From Silene conica (Eukaryota; Streptophyta; Magnoliopsida; Caryophyllales; Caryophyllaceae), in the NCBI GenBank assembly GCA_029255685.2, contig CM055311.2, forward strand, positions 201,001 to 265,000: a stretch of 64,000 bases of DNA, in the 5' to 3' direction. The translations under genes and the position numbers were made by a program. Below, one piece after another: positions 11,996-23,390 of this stretch; the first letter of the stretch is position 1; every line of letters starts with the position of its first letter. Under the pieces are notes generated by a model, which searched no databases, had not been told where the DNA came from, and worked only from the letters and a program-made list of their open reading frames with translations.

Positions 11996-14900
11996 TCTAT
12001 ATAATAACATAAAAAAAAAAAAGCTAGATTGAACATTATATTTTATAGCATATATTATCTCATTGTAGTTGGTATTTTTATATGTTAATCTATATAATAA
12101 AATAAAAAGGCTAGATTGAGTAGTATTAGAATGACATGTGGCGCACTACATTTACATGTTAGAATGACACGTGGCGCACATTGACATGCTAAATCTATTT
12201 TTTTTTTATTTAAAAAAATGTGAAAAAAAGAAATTGAAAAGACAAATTACATAAAAGTTTAGATTGAATAGTTACTTAATAACATGTGGCCCATTACATT
12301 TAAATATTTGACCAAATTTTTATTATTAATTAAAAAATTGTAAAAATAGAAAATGAATAGACAAAATAGTATTCAATAGACTAATTACTCATCTTATTTA
12401 AATTTTCATTTATATTCCACTTAATAATCATAATTTAGTGTTAAACTTTTTATAGTCTACCGTTACGAAAATATTTCACCTATAAAAGAAAATGAATTGT
12501 TAAAAATTCTAGCACATTCTTAGCAAAAACAAATTAATGAAAAAGTTTGTTTATTTTCACCAAATTATTTCATTTGATTTATTTTTCAACACCTTTTATA
12601 TCTTTACTTTGTGGTGAGCATGAATCAAATTGACAAAAAATGAGAAAATAAGAGAAGTGAGAAATTTGACAAACCTTTGTATTAGATACGTAGTAGTTTA
12701 TTTTAGGCTGCTTATGAAGACACTTGAGATCCTTGATGATTGAATATAATATCGATGAATTGTGGTTAAATTTTTGTTTAAGATATCCTATCTTGACTAA
12801 ATTGTAACTTTAACTCTAATTGTACATTTTTAATAGTGATAGTTTGTTTTGCGGATATTTTTAATGTATTTATCATTGCTAATGTGTAGTGAATTTATTA
12901 ATATTGATATTAACAACAAATTACAAATATGACTAACGTAAGTTTTGTATGAATCAATATAGTATCAATATATTTAAGTGTATTGGTTAAAATGGTTATT
13001 TTATATTTTCCTTGTGATTTGAGTATTAATACGAGACATGATGCATTTGATGTTGTTGTCTTATTGATGCTTTGATGATAACATGACAAAAATATATTGT
13101 ATATACCTATCGAGTTTTGATAATTTGTTTATATTAATTATCTTAATATTTACTTACATTTTATCCAAAAAGACAAATACTAATGAGTAGCATATCTTTT
13201 CACGTTGTTTTATCTATTTACTTACCTCATTTATTTTATTTTTATTTGCTTAAACGTTACAATAGTTTAGAGAAATGAGTGAATAATATTTAAAGTCTTA
13301 AATATCATAATTATTTCCAAACTAGAAAAATATAGAGGTATCCAAATTATGATTAATATTAAATGTTATTTTGTTACTAAAAAATTAGAACTATCTTGCA
13401 ATGTTACTACATTTTCTTTCTTTTCTGAAGGCCGGCGTATTTGTATCATGTACTTTGATTTATGAGTCATTTTAAGTTGAAGATATAAAACCTACGTGTC
13501 TATCACTTAATCAACTCATGATTACTTTTTTTAATAAAATCACGTAGAATAATCATAATAATAAAAATATAAACAAAAAATCCCCTTAAAATTCCCGTGA
13601 TTTTCACGGGATACAAAACTAGTTAGTCAATAGAAAGGTAAGCATTATCTTCATTTAATTAGTATATGTTTGTTACTTCAATTATGCATGTTAATTAATC
13701 AATAGATTATGGCTATGTTCTTTTCGGCTGAAACGAGCTGAATTGAATTAATTGTAGAGCTTAATTGAACTAAATTAAGTGGAACCGAGGTGAAGTGAAT
13801 TTAGTTGAATTAAAAGCTAATTTTGTGAAGAGATTAATTGAACATAATTCATTGAACGTAAATAAAACTTAACGTAGTACAACGAAGAAAACCTGAAAGG
13901 ACCTGAAATTAAGCAAGAAAAAACATGGCCTATCTCATTGTAATTGATAACTGTATAAGTTAAAAAATTCTAAAAGTAATGTAACATCTACAATTTTAAA
14001 TCCAAGTTTCATAATTTATAATTAAAATTAAAATTTTAATTACAGCTTTTGTAATAGAACATGTTACTGTTAAAGGCTCTTCATACTAATTTTTAAAATT
14101 TATTTTCATTGAAGAAATGTTTGTTGGCAATGTTATATATTTTTTCCTAATATATTTATAAGGATTTTGTATTTCTAGACTATAATGATATCACCTAATA
14201 GTTATATAAAAGTAGTAAAATAACCCTTCTACATATATAAATATTTACTAGAATTCCTTACAAGAATGACATTATATATTTTGTAACATAAAAATTAAAG
14301 AAAGTAAAAAGACATCATTATTATTTTAAAATAAAATGTGTATATTTAATAAAAAGTCAAAATTAATATAACTTTTACATATCTATAACCGATGATTTAT
14401 AGCTAAAAGTGACATTTTAGTTGAAATTTTTGTAAGAGAACATGTTACTTGACTCTATTAAAATTATTTATATTAACTTTTCATAATTGATTTTCATATA
14501 ACGAAATGTTAGTTAAATATGTTATATTTGTTTTCTTATATTGCTATTAAAATTGACTTTTATGAAATCATCTCAAAATCTATAAATTTATTTATTTTAT
14601 TTAGAAGTTATCAAAAAACTAAAAAATAATAACATATTCTTAAAAATAAAAAGTATCACATTTAAGTTAAACCATAATATTTCAATGACAACAGTTTTCA
14701 AATAAGTCTAATGTTTGTAATGTAAAAATATCACCCACCGTATATTGTTTTTCATTTTATGTCATGATCTAAAGTGTACAATCTCCATCTTATTCAGTTC
14801 TAAGTAAAATCTCCGTATGTTTACCTCATTCATAATTTTTTTAGTTACACGGATGACTTAATGTTACTTTCTAGAGAGTATTACAATAACTCATTTTTCA

Positions 14901-15606
14901 CGAACCCACATGTAATATCCATTTTCTTTTAAGAGAAGCCCCTGATTTTTTAGAAGCATAAGTAACCTTACTACTCTACTAGACATGTAGGTGTACTCTA
15001 TATACGAGGATGAGAAGAAAGTACAATTTTTGGTGTTATTCTTTATATCAATTAATTTTTTTAGTTAATTTGTTTTTTCATTTTACAAAGAATTCGCGTT
15101 ATTTTACTTTGATGAGCAATAAAACAGAATATTATATTAAAAAGTAGCAATTTGATTATAAGAAAAAAAATTGGAGCTGTTATTTTTCCTTATTGTTGAT
15201 TCAACATATTAAAGTTGCTTTTGGGCGCAATGATATTCGGTGTAACAATTTATCTTGATGACAAAAACTATCTTTTAGTAGTGTTTTAGAACGGTCTACG
15301 CATATCACCCATATCGAATATGAGCTTAATTTTAGGTTATGACTTCGATTAACCATTAAAATTTTGGCATTTTGGTGAAAAATGGTGGATATTTTTGAAA
15401 AATAGTCTTGAAATAGACGTAATGATTTTAAAAACATGTTATATAAGTCGGTTGATAGTGATAACAATTGCCACTGTAATAAACTAATATCAACCACAAC
15501 ATACAATTGTAAAATGTTCATCGTCTTAATTTGCAATTTTCCTTTATCAATCATATATGAGTAAAACTATTAGCAAATCCGCGATTTTCGCGGGTCACAA
15601 AAGTAG
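11996..15606 (+). mobile_element. probable non-autonomous Helitron (outer)
   Basis: A Helitron-like 5' end TCTATATAATAACAT follows an A at 11995. A 3' end has the hairpin CCGCGATTTTCGCGG about ten bases before GTAG, followed by T. Insertion between A and T, a terminal hairpin and the absence of inverted ends are Helitron hallmarks. The end reads GTAG rather than CTAG, so it is slightly diverged. Inside lie a second Helitron and AT-rich DNA with no Rep/helicase ORF. Confidence 0.5.
12089..13622 (+). mobile_element. non-autonomous Helitron (inner)
   Basis: It starts TCTATATAATAAAAT after A and ends with the hairpin CCCGTGATTTTCACGGG, then ATACAAAACTAG followed by T, a canonical CTAG-T end. The 5' end resembles the outer element, so the two belong to related families. 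The 1.5-kb interior is AT-rich without a credible gene. Confidence 0.65.
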
Positions 15607-15912
15607 TTATTGTTTATTATGCTATTTGAAAATTTAGTACACATTTAACGTTCGCAAATTCATTAAATTATTTGTTTGTTTTAATTTATTTTTTTTCTAA
15701 ATAATGGTGATGAGGTCGCTTGTTAAAATTGTCTCAAAAGTGAATGTGGGTAGTAGGGTGGTTTTGGATTGTGTTTTTATATTATTTATAGGGATGATGA
15801 TAATAATGGTATAATAAATAAGAAGAAAGATTAAGAAGGGAAATAGATAGGTCCTCCTTACCAATGAAAGGACGCATGGTTGGGAGTTGGGATTGCCTCT
15901 TAGGATTCTCTA
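15607..15912. other. upstream region of the nucleoplasmin-like gene
   Basis: AT-rich, non-coding, between the Helitron end and the probable core promoter. No specific motif can be supported beyond the TATA-like box that follows. Confidence 0.4.
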
Positions 15913-15916
15913 CTTG

Positions 15917-15922
15917 TATAAA
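15917..15922 (+). promoter_or_regulatory. TATA-like box for the nucleoplasmin-like gene
   Basis: TATAAA lies about 95 bp upstream of the ATG at 16013, a reasonable spacing for a short plant 5' leader. The call rests on position and sequence only. Confidence 0.4.
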
Positions 15923-16012
15923 GCAACAATTATAACATCATTTAGTACGTAGTACTTCGTATAACTAAGAGTTGTGTTCTCGTCTAGTCTAGTCTCGTAC
16001 TCGTCTTGTAAT

Positions 16013-16364
16013 ATGGGATTTTGGGGTAAGTAGTTTACCAATAGTCTTCATCTCTGTCTTACTTGTCTGCTCATTTCTCTCCATTGTTTCAGTATATAGT
16101 ACTGTAGATGAGCTAATAGTTAATGAATGCATCCTAGGAATGTTGGTGACGCGGGAAAATCCTATATCCATTAATTTTGACGATTCCCATGGGCGTCTTC
16201 ATGTTTCAAAGGTTTTCTACAATAATACTTGCTCTTGTGATTAATTAATTGTATTACATTATTTAGTGCTAATAATAGATACTGTATATAAATTAATATT
16301 GCAGGCGACGCTGGAAGAAAGAAACGAGGGAAGCGATGATGATAAGAGGGATACCCTATGCAAC

Positions 16365-16402
<38 letters not shown>

Positions 16403-16835
16403 AAAGTTGTATTGCCAAATAGGAGATAAACAACCTATTGCCTTGTGTTCTCTCAGTAGATTCAAAAAAGAGATGTGTGATTTGAATCTACAGTTTAGCA
16501 GAACCCAGGATGCTGTTTTCTCTGTTCGCGGCCCACATCACATTGCTGTTTCTGGCTTTTACCTTGACAATAATAATATTCCTACTGCCGATCCTGTCAT
16601 ATCACTTATGTACTCTCCTCTCCTCTCTATAAGTCTATAACAGTGCCTTTTTATATTATAAAATATATCACCTGGCCTTTTTTGTGATTAAATGTCGTAA
16701 CTCAGTGATGCTCCGGAAGGAGGGAAAAATGTTACTTGTGTGGCGGAGCAGCCTTCGTCGTCTATGCTCTTATTGTCCTCGGAAGCTTGTCAAGCTAGAG
16801 GTTAGGCTACGTTACTAAGATTTTGAGTATGAATG

Positions 16836-16895
<60 letters not shown>

Positions 16896-19251
16896 ATTAC
16901 ATCAAAACAATTATGGTACTCTCTCTATATATAACCATTACCGGACTATCTGTGGATGCAGATGTCATTAACAACAATATAACATTCCCGGCTTTTCGTT
17001 CAAATGACAATAACATCATTATGTGTTCTCAACAAAAATTGACATTGCAATGGTCAGGTTTTTTACATACTTTTTTGAATAATTCTATACTCTTTTTTTT
17101 TTTTTTGAATAAATCTTTCCATGTTCTGATGTTCATCATTGAAACTCAAGAGCCTTTGCCTTTTAACAGGTGTATATAAGAATAACTTAATTACTAAACA
17201 TATTTGTAGCTGACTTTCACTTTGTTTTTGCTCTATCCTAGTGTTGCAACAATTCCAAAAGCATGTAATAGGTTTGAGTTTGAGCTTGATTTTTCGGGAG
17301 CACACCTCCGAAAAATGATAGATGAGGTAGAGGTAGAGGTATCCAAACACTCGAGTGTTGTTATAGAAGACATCACTACTCCTCAACGGACTACCATGCT
17401 TGTAGATGAGAATGACGGGCAACCAAGGTTATATTACATGACTATGGAGTATTTCTTAACTTGTCTTGTCTTTTTTGAATGATTTAATTTAAAAACTCAT
17501 CTACTTATTACTTATAGGATATTGAACTCATTATATATATATATGCCTAAAACTTTGATTATATTTTATTAATTATTTTTACAGAACTCAAGACTTGGAG
17601 GTGAAAAACTTACATGACACCAAACACTTGACTAATCCATCTTCTTTAGAGAAGAATGACGGTGAAAGGTAGAAATTGTAGATAAATCTCAACAATTCAG
17701 CAATAGGAAATAAGAAAGAAACAACATTTAATTTGGAGTGTTTCTAATATTTGTTTCTTATAAAGCAGGAAGAAACAGCGAAAGAGAAGTTTGGATAAAG
17801 TAGAGTTTCCAGTTGATGAAGAGACTGAAGACGATAACACCATAACTAAAGCTCAAAGGTTATGCTCTTTCTACTTTCTTCCTTTGCAGTTGCACCTCTA
17901 CAAACAAATTAATGTTTCTTGACACCTAACTCTATTGTATCATCATCATCATCATCTTCATGTTCATGTTCTTGTTCTTGCTCTTGCTCTTGCAGGGAGG
18001 ATTACAACCATGTGAAGGAGGGTGACAATCCACTCTTAGGTGAGCAAAAATCGAAGAAAAAGTTGCGCAAAAAACACAAGAAAACAGAGGAACAATCGGA
18101 GGCTGCTGATGAAGTGACTAAACAAGGCTGCCACATAGAGGACAACAAACAAAGTGACAGTGTTATCCTAGCCCAACAGTTATGTTCTATCTAATTTCTT
18201 CCTTTGCACCTCTAGCTAGAAACAAATTAAAGTTTCTTTACATCTATTTCTATTGTTACATTGTGTTCTTGCAGGGAGGACTGCAACTATGTGAAGGAGG
18301 GTGACACTCCACTCTCGAGTGAGCCAAAATTGAAGAAAAAATTGGGCAAAAAACACAAGAAGAAAACAAAGGAACAATCAGAGGTTGCTGATGAAGTGAC
18401 CAGACAAGGCTACCACATAGAGGACAACCAACAAAGTGATGGCGTTATCCAAGCTGTGTGTGCGAATAGGTGAGCTCCAACAACTTTTCTGATTCATGCT
18501 ACTTTAACTAACAATTATGTTTAGACCTGTAATTTTTATTATGAGAACTATCTGTTAATTTGTGCATTCTCTGTTGAATATAGATTCAGGTTATATAAAC
18601 TCATGTGTTTATGCTACAGAGCTAAATAGTCTGGTCTAAAACTGGACTATATTTATATTTATTATGATTCACTGTTTTTCTACAGAACGAGAGGTATGAG
18701 TGAGTCAGAGATAAGAGGTGATGCAGCAATTGCAACTGGTGAAACTTTGCCGATTGTTGAAGAAGCATACTCCGATGACTATGATATGATGGTGCAACCA
18801 AGGAAAAAAGTGAAAGGATATAAGAACGTAGGAAGTGAAGACAACAGGTTAGTTTAAAGTATATTTCGAAGCATTTGTTTAGGCAATATTAATAAATCTA
18901 CTCATTTGTTGAATTACGTCAGTGTTAATGCTTATGTTGCATTTGATTGGTTCAAACCTTGGTAGGAATCCCCTTACTCACAAAAACAAGCAAGACAATG
19001 TTGCTCAAGGAGATAAAATCCCTGACATGGCGGCTATCTTGGCATTACCTGTTTCAGTCGTGCCAATACCAAACCCCAAGTAAGTGGTTGTTCCTTCCCT
19101 ATATGTCTTTATGTTTATGCGCCACCACTGATACCAAAACATGCCGATTTCATTGAGATACACCAAATAGTTGTCGATGATTTGACGGTCAATTCTTGTT
19201 AATTGTAGGCGTCGTAAAAGTAAGAACATGGAAATGAAGAGCTCGCTATAA
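16013..19251 (+). CDS. nuclear nucleoplasmin-like (FKBP43/FKBP53-type N-terminus) protein, no FKBP domain
   Basis: Likely a nuclear histone-binding protein. Plant FKBP43/53 are histone chaperones with an N-terminal nucleoplasmin-like fold and a C-terminal prolyl isomerase. Exons inferred from GT/AG sites: 16013-16025, 16138-16211, 16305-16609, 16706-16800, 16962-17022 (an end at 17057 would break phase), 17242-17427, 17585-17668, 17769-17858, 17996-18178, 18275-18469, 18686-18847, 18966-19079, 19209-19251, giving about 534 residues. The tiny first exon encodes MGFWG as in FKBP53. Then come GRLHVSKATL, QIGDKQPIALCSL and VFSVRGPHHIAVSGFY, the nucleoplasmin-like strands, and SSVVIEDI, a motif after that domain in the family. 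The rest is charged, with RKKQRKR and KKKLRKKHKK as likely nuclear localisation signals. It ends KRRKSKNMEMKSSL-stop with no isomerase domain. The ATG starts the conserved MGFWG. Confidence 0.8.
16364..16401 (+). repeat. AAT microsatellite coding for poly-asparagine in exon 3
   Basis: About 13 AAT codons lie between the acidic-basic insert EGSDDDKRD and the conserved strand TKLYCQIGDK. The repeat falls in a loop of the nucleoplasmin-like domain, so its length could vary without breaking the fold. Confidence 0.9.
16840..16892. repeat. AT-dinucleotide microsatellite in intron 4
   Basis: An almost pure (AT)n run of about 50 bp lies between exons 4 and 5. It is probably length-polymorphic. Confidence 0.9.
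17851..18470 (+). repeat. tandem duplication of an exon plus intron (exons 9 and 10)
   Basis: Exon 9 (17996-18178) and exon 10 (18275-18469), with the introns before them, are copies of one about 320-bp unit. Both encode VKEGD, a lysine block KKKL-KKHKK, EQSE-ADEVT and HIEDN-QSD. The intron upstream of exon 9 also has an expanded TCATCATC...TGTTCTTGCTCT pyrimidine tract that the intron upstream of exon 10 lacks. Confidence 0.85.
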
Positions 19252-19500
19252 TGGACATACTGGAACTCTCGAACTCTGGAAGTTAAGACTTGTTTTTATA
19301 GGACGAGTTAGGAAATCTAAACTTTGGCCTTATTGTTAATGAAATTACTCTGCAATGTACTTTTCTCTTTTTGGGTCAATTACTTTCTCAACTTCTTTGG
19401 TTTTACAAGTCCGAACTTGTTTCTTGGTGGGATTTCAATTTCCAGCTTTTTTGCTCAGAATACATTCATATTTTTATGTCACAAAAGTACTCAAGTTGTG
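19252..19500 (+). other. probable 3' UTR and downstream flank of the nucleoplasmin-like gene
   Basis: Non-coding, T-rich. AATGAA-like words around 19337-19343 could serve as a weak polyadenylation signal. No further exon with FKBP-domain motifs is visible here or in the next 2 kb. Confidence 0.4.
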
Positions 19501-19519
19501 TAAATGTGTCAAGGTACAC

Positions 19520-19735
19520 ATTCAACTACACTAAACCTGGCTTGTGACGACGGGTCACCATTTATGACGCATATTTTGTGAGATAAAATAGATACAAAAG
19601 AGTTAGTGGAGAAAGGGGACCATATGAATAGGGTCGGAGAGAGAGAAAGAGAAAAATTGGGTATTTTGTGAGAGGAAACGGTATCCGTCACAAGCTTGCG
19701 ACGGATAGTGCCGTTACAAATAAGAATTTGTGATT
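19520..19735. mobile_element. possible MITE remnant with CTTGTGACG / CGTCACAAG ends
   Basis: Left GGCTTGTGACGACGGGTCACC and right CCGTCACAAGCTTGCGACGG form partial inverted repeats around about 200 bp of non-coding DNA. I cannot define a TSD, so the superfamily is open. Confidence 0.35.
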
Positions 19736-19825
19736 CAACTATATACGTATCAAGTAGTCCGGCTTTTACTCTCTTACACTCGTCTATTTTTTGTGGTTTA
19801 GACTTTAGATTGTGTGTTACTATTA

Positions 19826-21114
19826 GACCATCCTCAAGCAAATGTCACACTAACTAGGTCACGATTCATTTTTACTCTTAATTACCCCATAATTATCTTG
19901 ATCGACTTTTACCCTCCTAAGCAGAAGTTCATGACCTAGGTCACAAACTCATTCATTTTTCACTTTTCAACATTTTCAATCATTTTTCACATTTACTACC
20001 CCACTTTTCTCTCTCTCACATTACAATTTGTTCTATAACATTTATTAATTTAGTTTTTTCTATTATGGTAAATATTTTAATAAAATAAAAAATATCCAAA
20101 TACTTTACGGTTATATTAATCTTACGGTTATAATTTCGAAAAATAATTAGACGATTTCATTAGCAATTAAAAATGAAATATCTAGACGATTAAACGACTA
20201 TAATTAATTCAGCGATATATCGTTACTACTAGCGACCGTATTTGAAATATTAGTTGACGATATTGACGAATGTGTAACTCGAAAGAAATTTATCCATTTG
20301 AAAATGGGCCCAAAACCATTAGTTGGGCTAAAATTATGAATCATACTCAAATTAATACTTACTGAAACCCTAAAAGTATTTTATTGTGGCCGTTCCTCTC
20401 AAATCTCACATAACAGATATTCATCATTCTCCCCTTCATCATCATCTTCTCTTCACTCCCCTTCTTCATATCTGATCATCACATCATCAAATCATAATTG
20501 TAATTTGAGTTACATCTGATGTTCATCATCAAATCGTCGTTGCCATTCCAATTTCATCATCAAATCATTCCTGCCATTCCAGTTTGAAGTTTCTTGATTG
20601 AAGTTTGAGTTTATGATTATCGCTACCATCATCATCTATCACTCTCTACATCATCAAATCATGATTGAGGTTTTAATTAAATTTATTTGAGTTTTTGCCC
20701 AAAAAATCTTAAATATAAAGTATTAAAACAGTTGGTTCAAAATCTGTCAAAATTGAGTTCATTTGATAGGTAATTTAAAGAGTGATTCAATAAAAATTGT
20801 ACTCTTATTTTTTTTCTCTTGCAATTTTGTGTAATCCTAGTTTTGTTACATATCAAACTTACTTATTTTTAGCAGAGAAAGGAGAAAGAGCAGAAGTAGC
20901 GGCGTCTTTTTTTCTCTCTCATTTGTATCTAACAACCAATAAGAAGGTGCCACATACTAGGTCACTAACAAGGTCAATAAGATCAAATGAGGTCACAAAT
21001 TGACCTCTTGTGCAAGGAGGTCACAAGAAGATCACATTAATCTCCTTCTTAATCTTTGATTAAGGTGACTAAGTAAGGTCATGACTTACCTATTCACCTT
21101 GTTTGGGGATGGTC
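19826..21114. mobile_element. 1.3-kb DNA transposon derivative, Harbinger-like TSD
   Basis: The ends GACCATCCTCAAGCAA (left) and GACCATCCCCAAACAA (right, reverse complement) match at 13 of 16 positions. The element is flanked by TTA on both sides (19823-19825, 21115-21117). The subterminal parts repeat AGGTCAC-type words on both sides. The interior contains no transposase ORF. A 3-bp TTA duplication suggests PIF/Harbinger, but the tip sequence is unusual for that group. Confidence 0.65.
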
Positions 21115-21117
21115 TTA

Positions 21118-22699
21118 GGATATTCAGTCAATATTAGGGGAGACTATCATTGGAGTTGGTCATACTAGATTTAAGGCTTTCTATTATTCCTCTTAAATCT
21201 TTATACTTGTTCGGTTGAATGGATCACAATTCACAAAGCCATATTTATCCTTGTACTTCAATGCATAGACTTGCACAGTCGCTGATTTTTCCATAAACAA
21301 ACAAAACACCCCCATCAAGTAGCTTATTCCAAGAGTGAAATAGGCCTTCCGATGAGACGTCAGAGAAGAGCAAAAAGGGGAAAAAAAACTTTCTTTCTTT
21401 GAAATTTGATTTAAAATCTTCAATCTCGTTCTAAGTGGTATAAAAATTAACTGATGAGTTACGCAATTTAATTGGTTGAAGAAAGTTATTTTTGAGCTAT
21501 CTAATTGGTTGAAGTATCATTTCCTCTTAAAAGGAGAGAACTTCAAAAAATCAAATGAATAGTGCAACTTCGCTAGAAAGCAATCGACAACCCAATTTCG
21601 ATCTAAACCATCCATCTCATTTTTCAATCAAATCCTCACCATCCATTCTATCTTCAATCCAATTAATTTCTTCCAATTTCATTCTCAACCTTCCATCAAA
21701 CTTTTCAAATTGAATCTACCCCCTCCATTCATAAATCTACTTTATCCAATTTAGATCTTAGCCTTTAATTTCATTTTGCGTAGCACAATCTGGTCCGTCG
21801 TTATGAGTTTACTAATTGATCCTAGCCATAAGTTTCATTTGCCTGTCTGATCTCAGCCGTCTATTTCGTTTTGAATCATAAACATCTATTACATTTCCCA
21901 ACTCATGATCTGGCCCTTCCATACAAATTTTGTACTAGCTCCGATTTCCTATGATGTTCCCCTTTCCATTTTGGTCTAATAACATTGATGTTCCCTCTTT
22001 CCTCTTTTAGACAACTTTGTGTGGTCCAAAATCAATTTCATGTGGGATCATGTGTATTGTGTGGTCCAAATTAATTTTCTTATTTATTGTGTTAAAAGCA
22101 AAAGGGAACAACACAAGAAATCGAAAAGAGTATCTATTTCCACTCTCAAACAACTCTGGTACCTCAAAACTACACGATCATATGCTCAATGTTGATTGTG
22201 AATAACTCCTACCTGCCCACAGTCAGCCTCCAACCGGCCAATTTTCGAGGTTCTTAAATGTTTTGGTGTATTTGAGATTCCATTTGCTGATACAATTTCG
22301 AAATTCCGTCAGCTTCGATCAAGCTTATTCCCGGCGTACTTAACTGATTTGGTGTATTCGATTCTCCATTTGAAGTTACAAAACTGTGATTCGACCCCGG
22401 ATTGGGATTATGTATGTCCTTTAACTATGCATGTAATTTCCGATCATTTATCTGCAATTGAAGTGTTCTGATAGAGAATTATGCTAACGGCTGTTATATA
22501 AATTCTATCGATTTTTTTTAATGTCGCTTGATTATACAAACTGTCGAAATTGTGGTATGCTTAAGGAATATAAGAAATATATAGTAGTTTAACAGGATTT
22601 GTCGTTGTCTGGTTTATTTTTTGAGTGGGGATGCTTAGGTTGGGGTTGGATTTTCAACAATTCCTTAACTTCATTTGAATTAAAGACTGATTTGGGCTA
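21118..22699 (+). other. non-coding region upstream of the MPPSP-family gene, possible promoter and leader
   Basis: Pyrimidine-rich stretches (about 21590-21760, many CATCC and CAATC words) look like a plant 5' leader or promoter. No start can be fixed. A 62-codon ORF at 22017-22205 shows no recognisable features. Placing the leader here is inferred from position relative to 32040. Confidence 0.3.
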
Positions 22700-23031
22700 G
22701 GTTTTATGTGCCCCTTATTAATTATGCTTGGTTCGATTCATTTGAAGGGGATCACAGCGTAATGGTATGTAACTATGCTATGCCGTTTATGAAATTACAT
22801 TTCCACTTATTTGTTTGAACGTTTTTGGTAACGTTTATGGAATTTATTTGGTTTCAGATAAGTATGCTGTAATATCACTTAATATTCATTTAGCTGTAGC
22901 AGCTTTATTTTTCTGTTCTGATTATTCGTTCCTTTCAATTCATTTGAAGGGGATCACAGTGTAATGGTATCTAACTATGATGTGTCGTTTATTAATTTAC
23001 ATTGTCGTGTATTTTTTTTCCAATGTTTCAA
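22700..23031 (+). repeat. degenerate intron repeats with GGGGATCACAGCGTAATGG core
   Basis: Two copies of the core with following TATGTAACTATG and GCCGTTTAT-like sequence lie near 22748 and 22950. A third starts at about 23031 and was split by later insertions, resuming at 27788. Further copies are at 31269 and 31530, and in the duplicated segment at 62914 and 63177. Spacing varies from 200 to 260 bp once insertions are ignored. Confidence 0.8.
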
Positions 23032-23039
23032 AGCGTAAT

Positions 23040-23315
23040 CACGGGCGGATTTGGGGTGGATAGGGTTGGCAAGTGCCACCCCCAACATAAAAATAAGAAC
23101 AATTTTTGAACCAAAATTTCACAAAGTGTGTTGGGCTTAGTGGTTAAAAGTGGCTATATGTTAGTAGTTTGGTGAGGTTGGAGGTTCAAATCCCATAAGA
23201 GATTTTTTTTACAAAAACTTGCTTTATTTCACCAAACTTCTCTTTTTTTTTTCTACTAATTACGGGAAGAAAAAAATTGTGCCATCCCGAAGCAAAAATC
23301 CTAGATATGCCCCTG
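23040..23315. mobile_element. hAT-type MITE carrying tRNA-like boxes
   Basis: The ends are CACGGGCGGATTT and AAATCCTAGATATGCCCCTG, imperfect inverted repeats typical of a common plant hAT MITE group. It is flanked by an exact 8-bp TSD AGCGTAAT (23032-23039 and 23316-23323). It sits inside one intron repeat core. Confidence 0.85.
23133..23193 (+). promoter_or_regulatory. tRNA-like A and B boxes (Pol III type) inside the hAT MITE
   Basis: GGGCTTAGTGGTTAAAAG resembles an A box, and GGTTCAAATCC at 23183-23193 is a perfect B box. The spacing is somewhat longer than in an intronless tRNA. The surrounding sequence cannot form a full cloverleaf that I can defend, so this looks like a tRNA or SINE relic rather than a tRNA gene. 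Confidence 0.5.
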
Positions 23316-23390
23316 AGCGTAATGGTTTTTTTTTGGTATCAATGTGAGTATGTATATATTACTTCAAAACTTTCGTTACATAGAGGGGTA

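Noticed and set aside
13708-13880. A separate MITE beginning GGCTATGTTCTTTTCGGCTG
   Set aside because: The tip resembles known MITE ends, but no matching opposite end or TSD could be found within the Helitron region.
16171-16465. Minus-strand ORFs rich in Tyr or Leu
   Set aside because: They are shadows of the AAT microsatellite in exon 3 of the plus-strand gene.
16823-17179. Plus ORF with a long Tyr-Ile repeat
   Set aside because: It is the translation of an (AT)n intron microsatellite running into exon 5; splice-site logic explains the region better.
23133-23193. A functional tRNA gene
   Set aside because: Only A- and B-box-like motifs match; no cloverleaf or acceptor stem can be supported, and it lies within a MITE.
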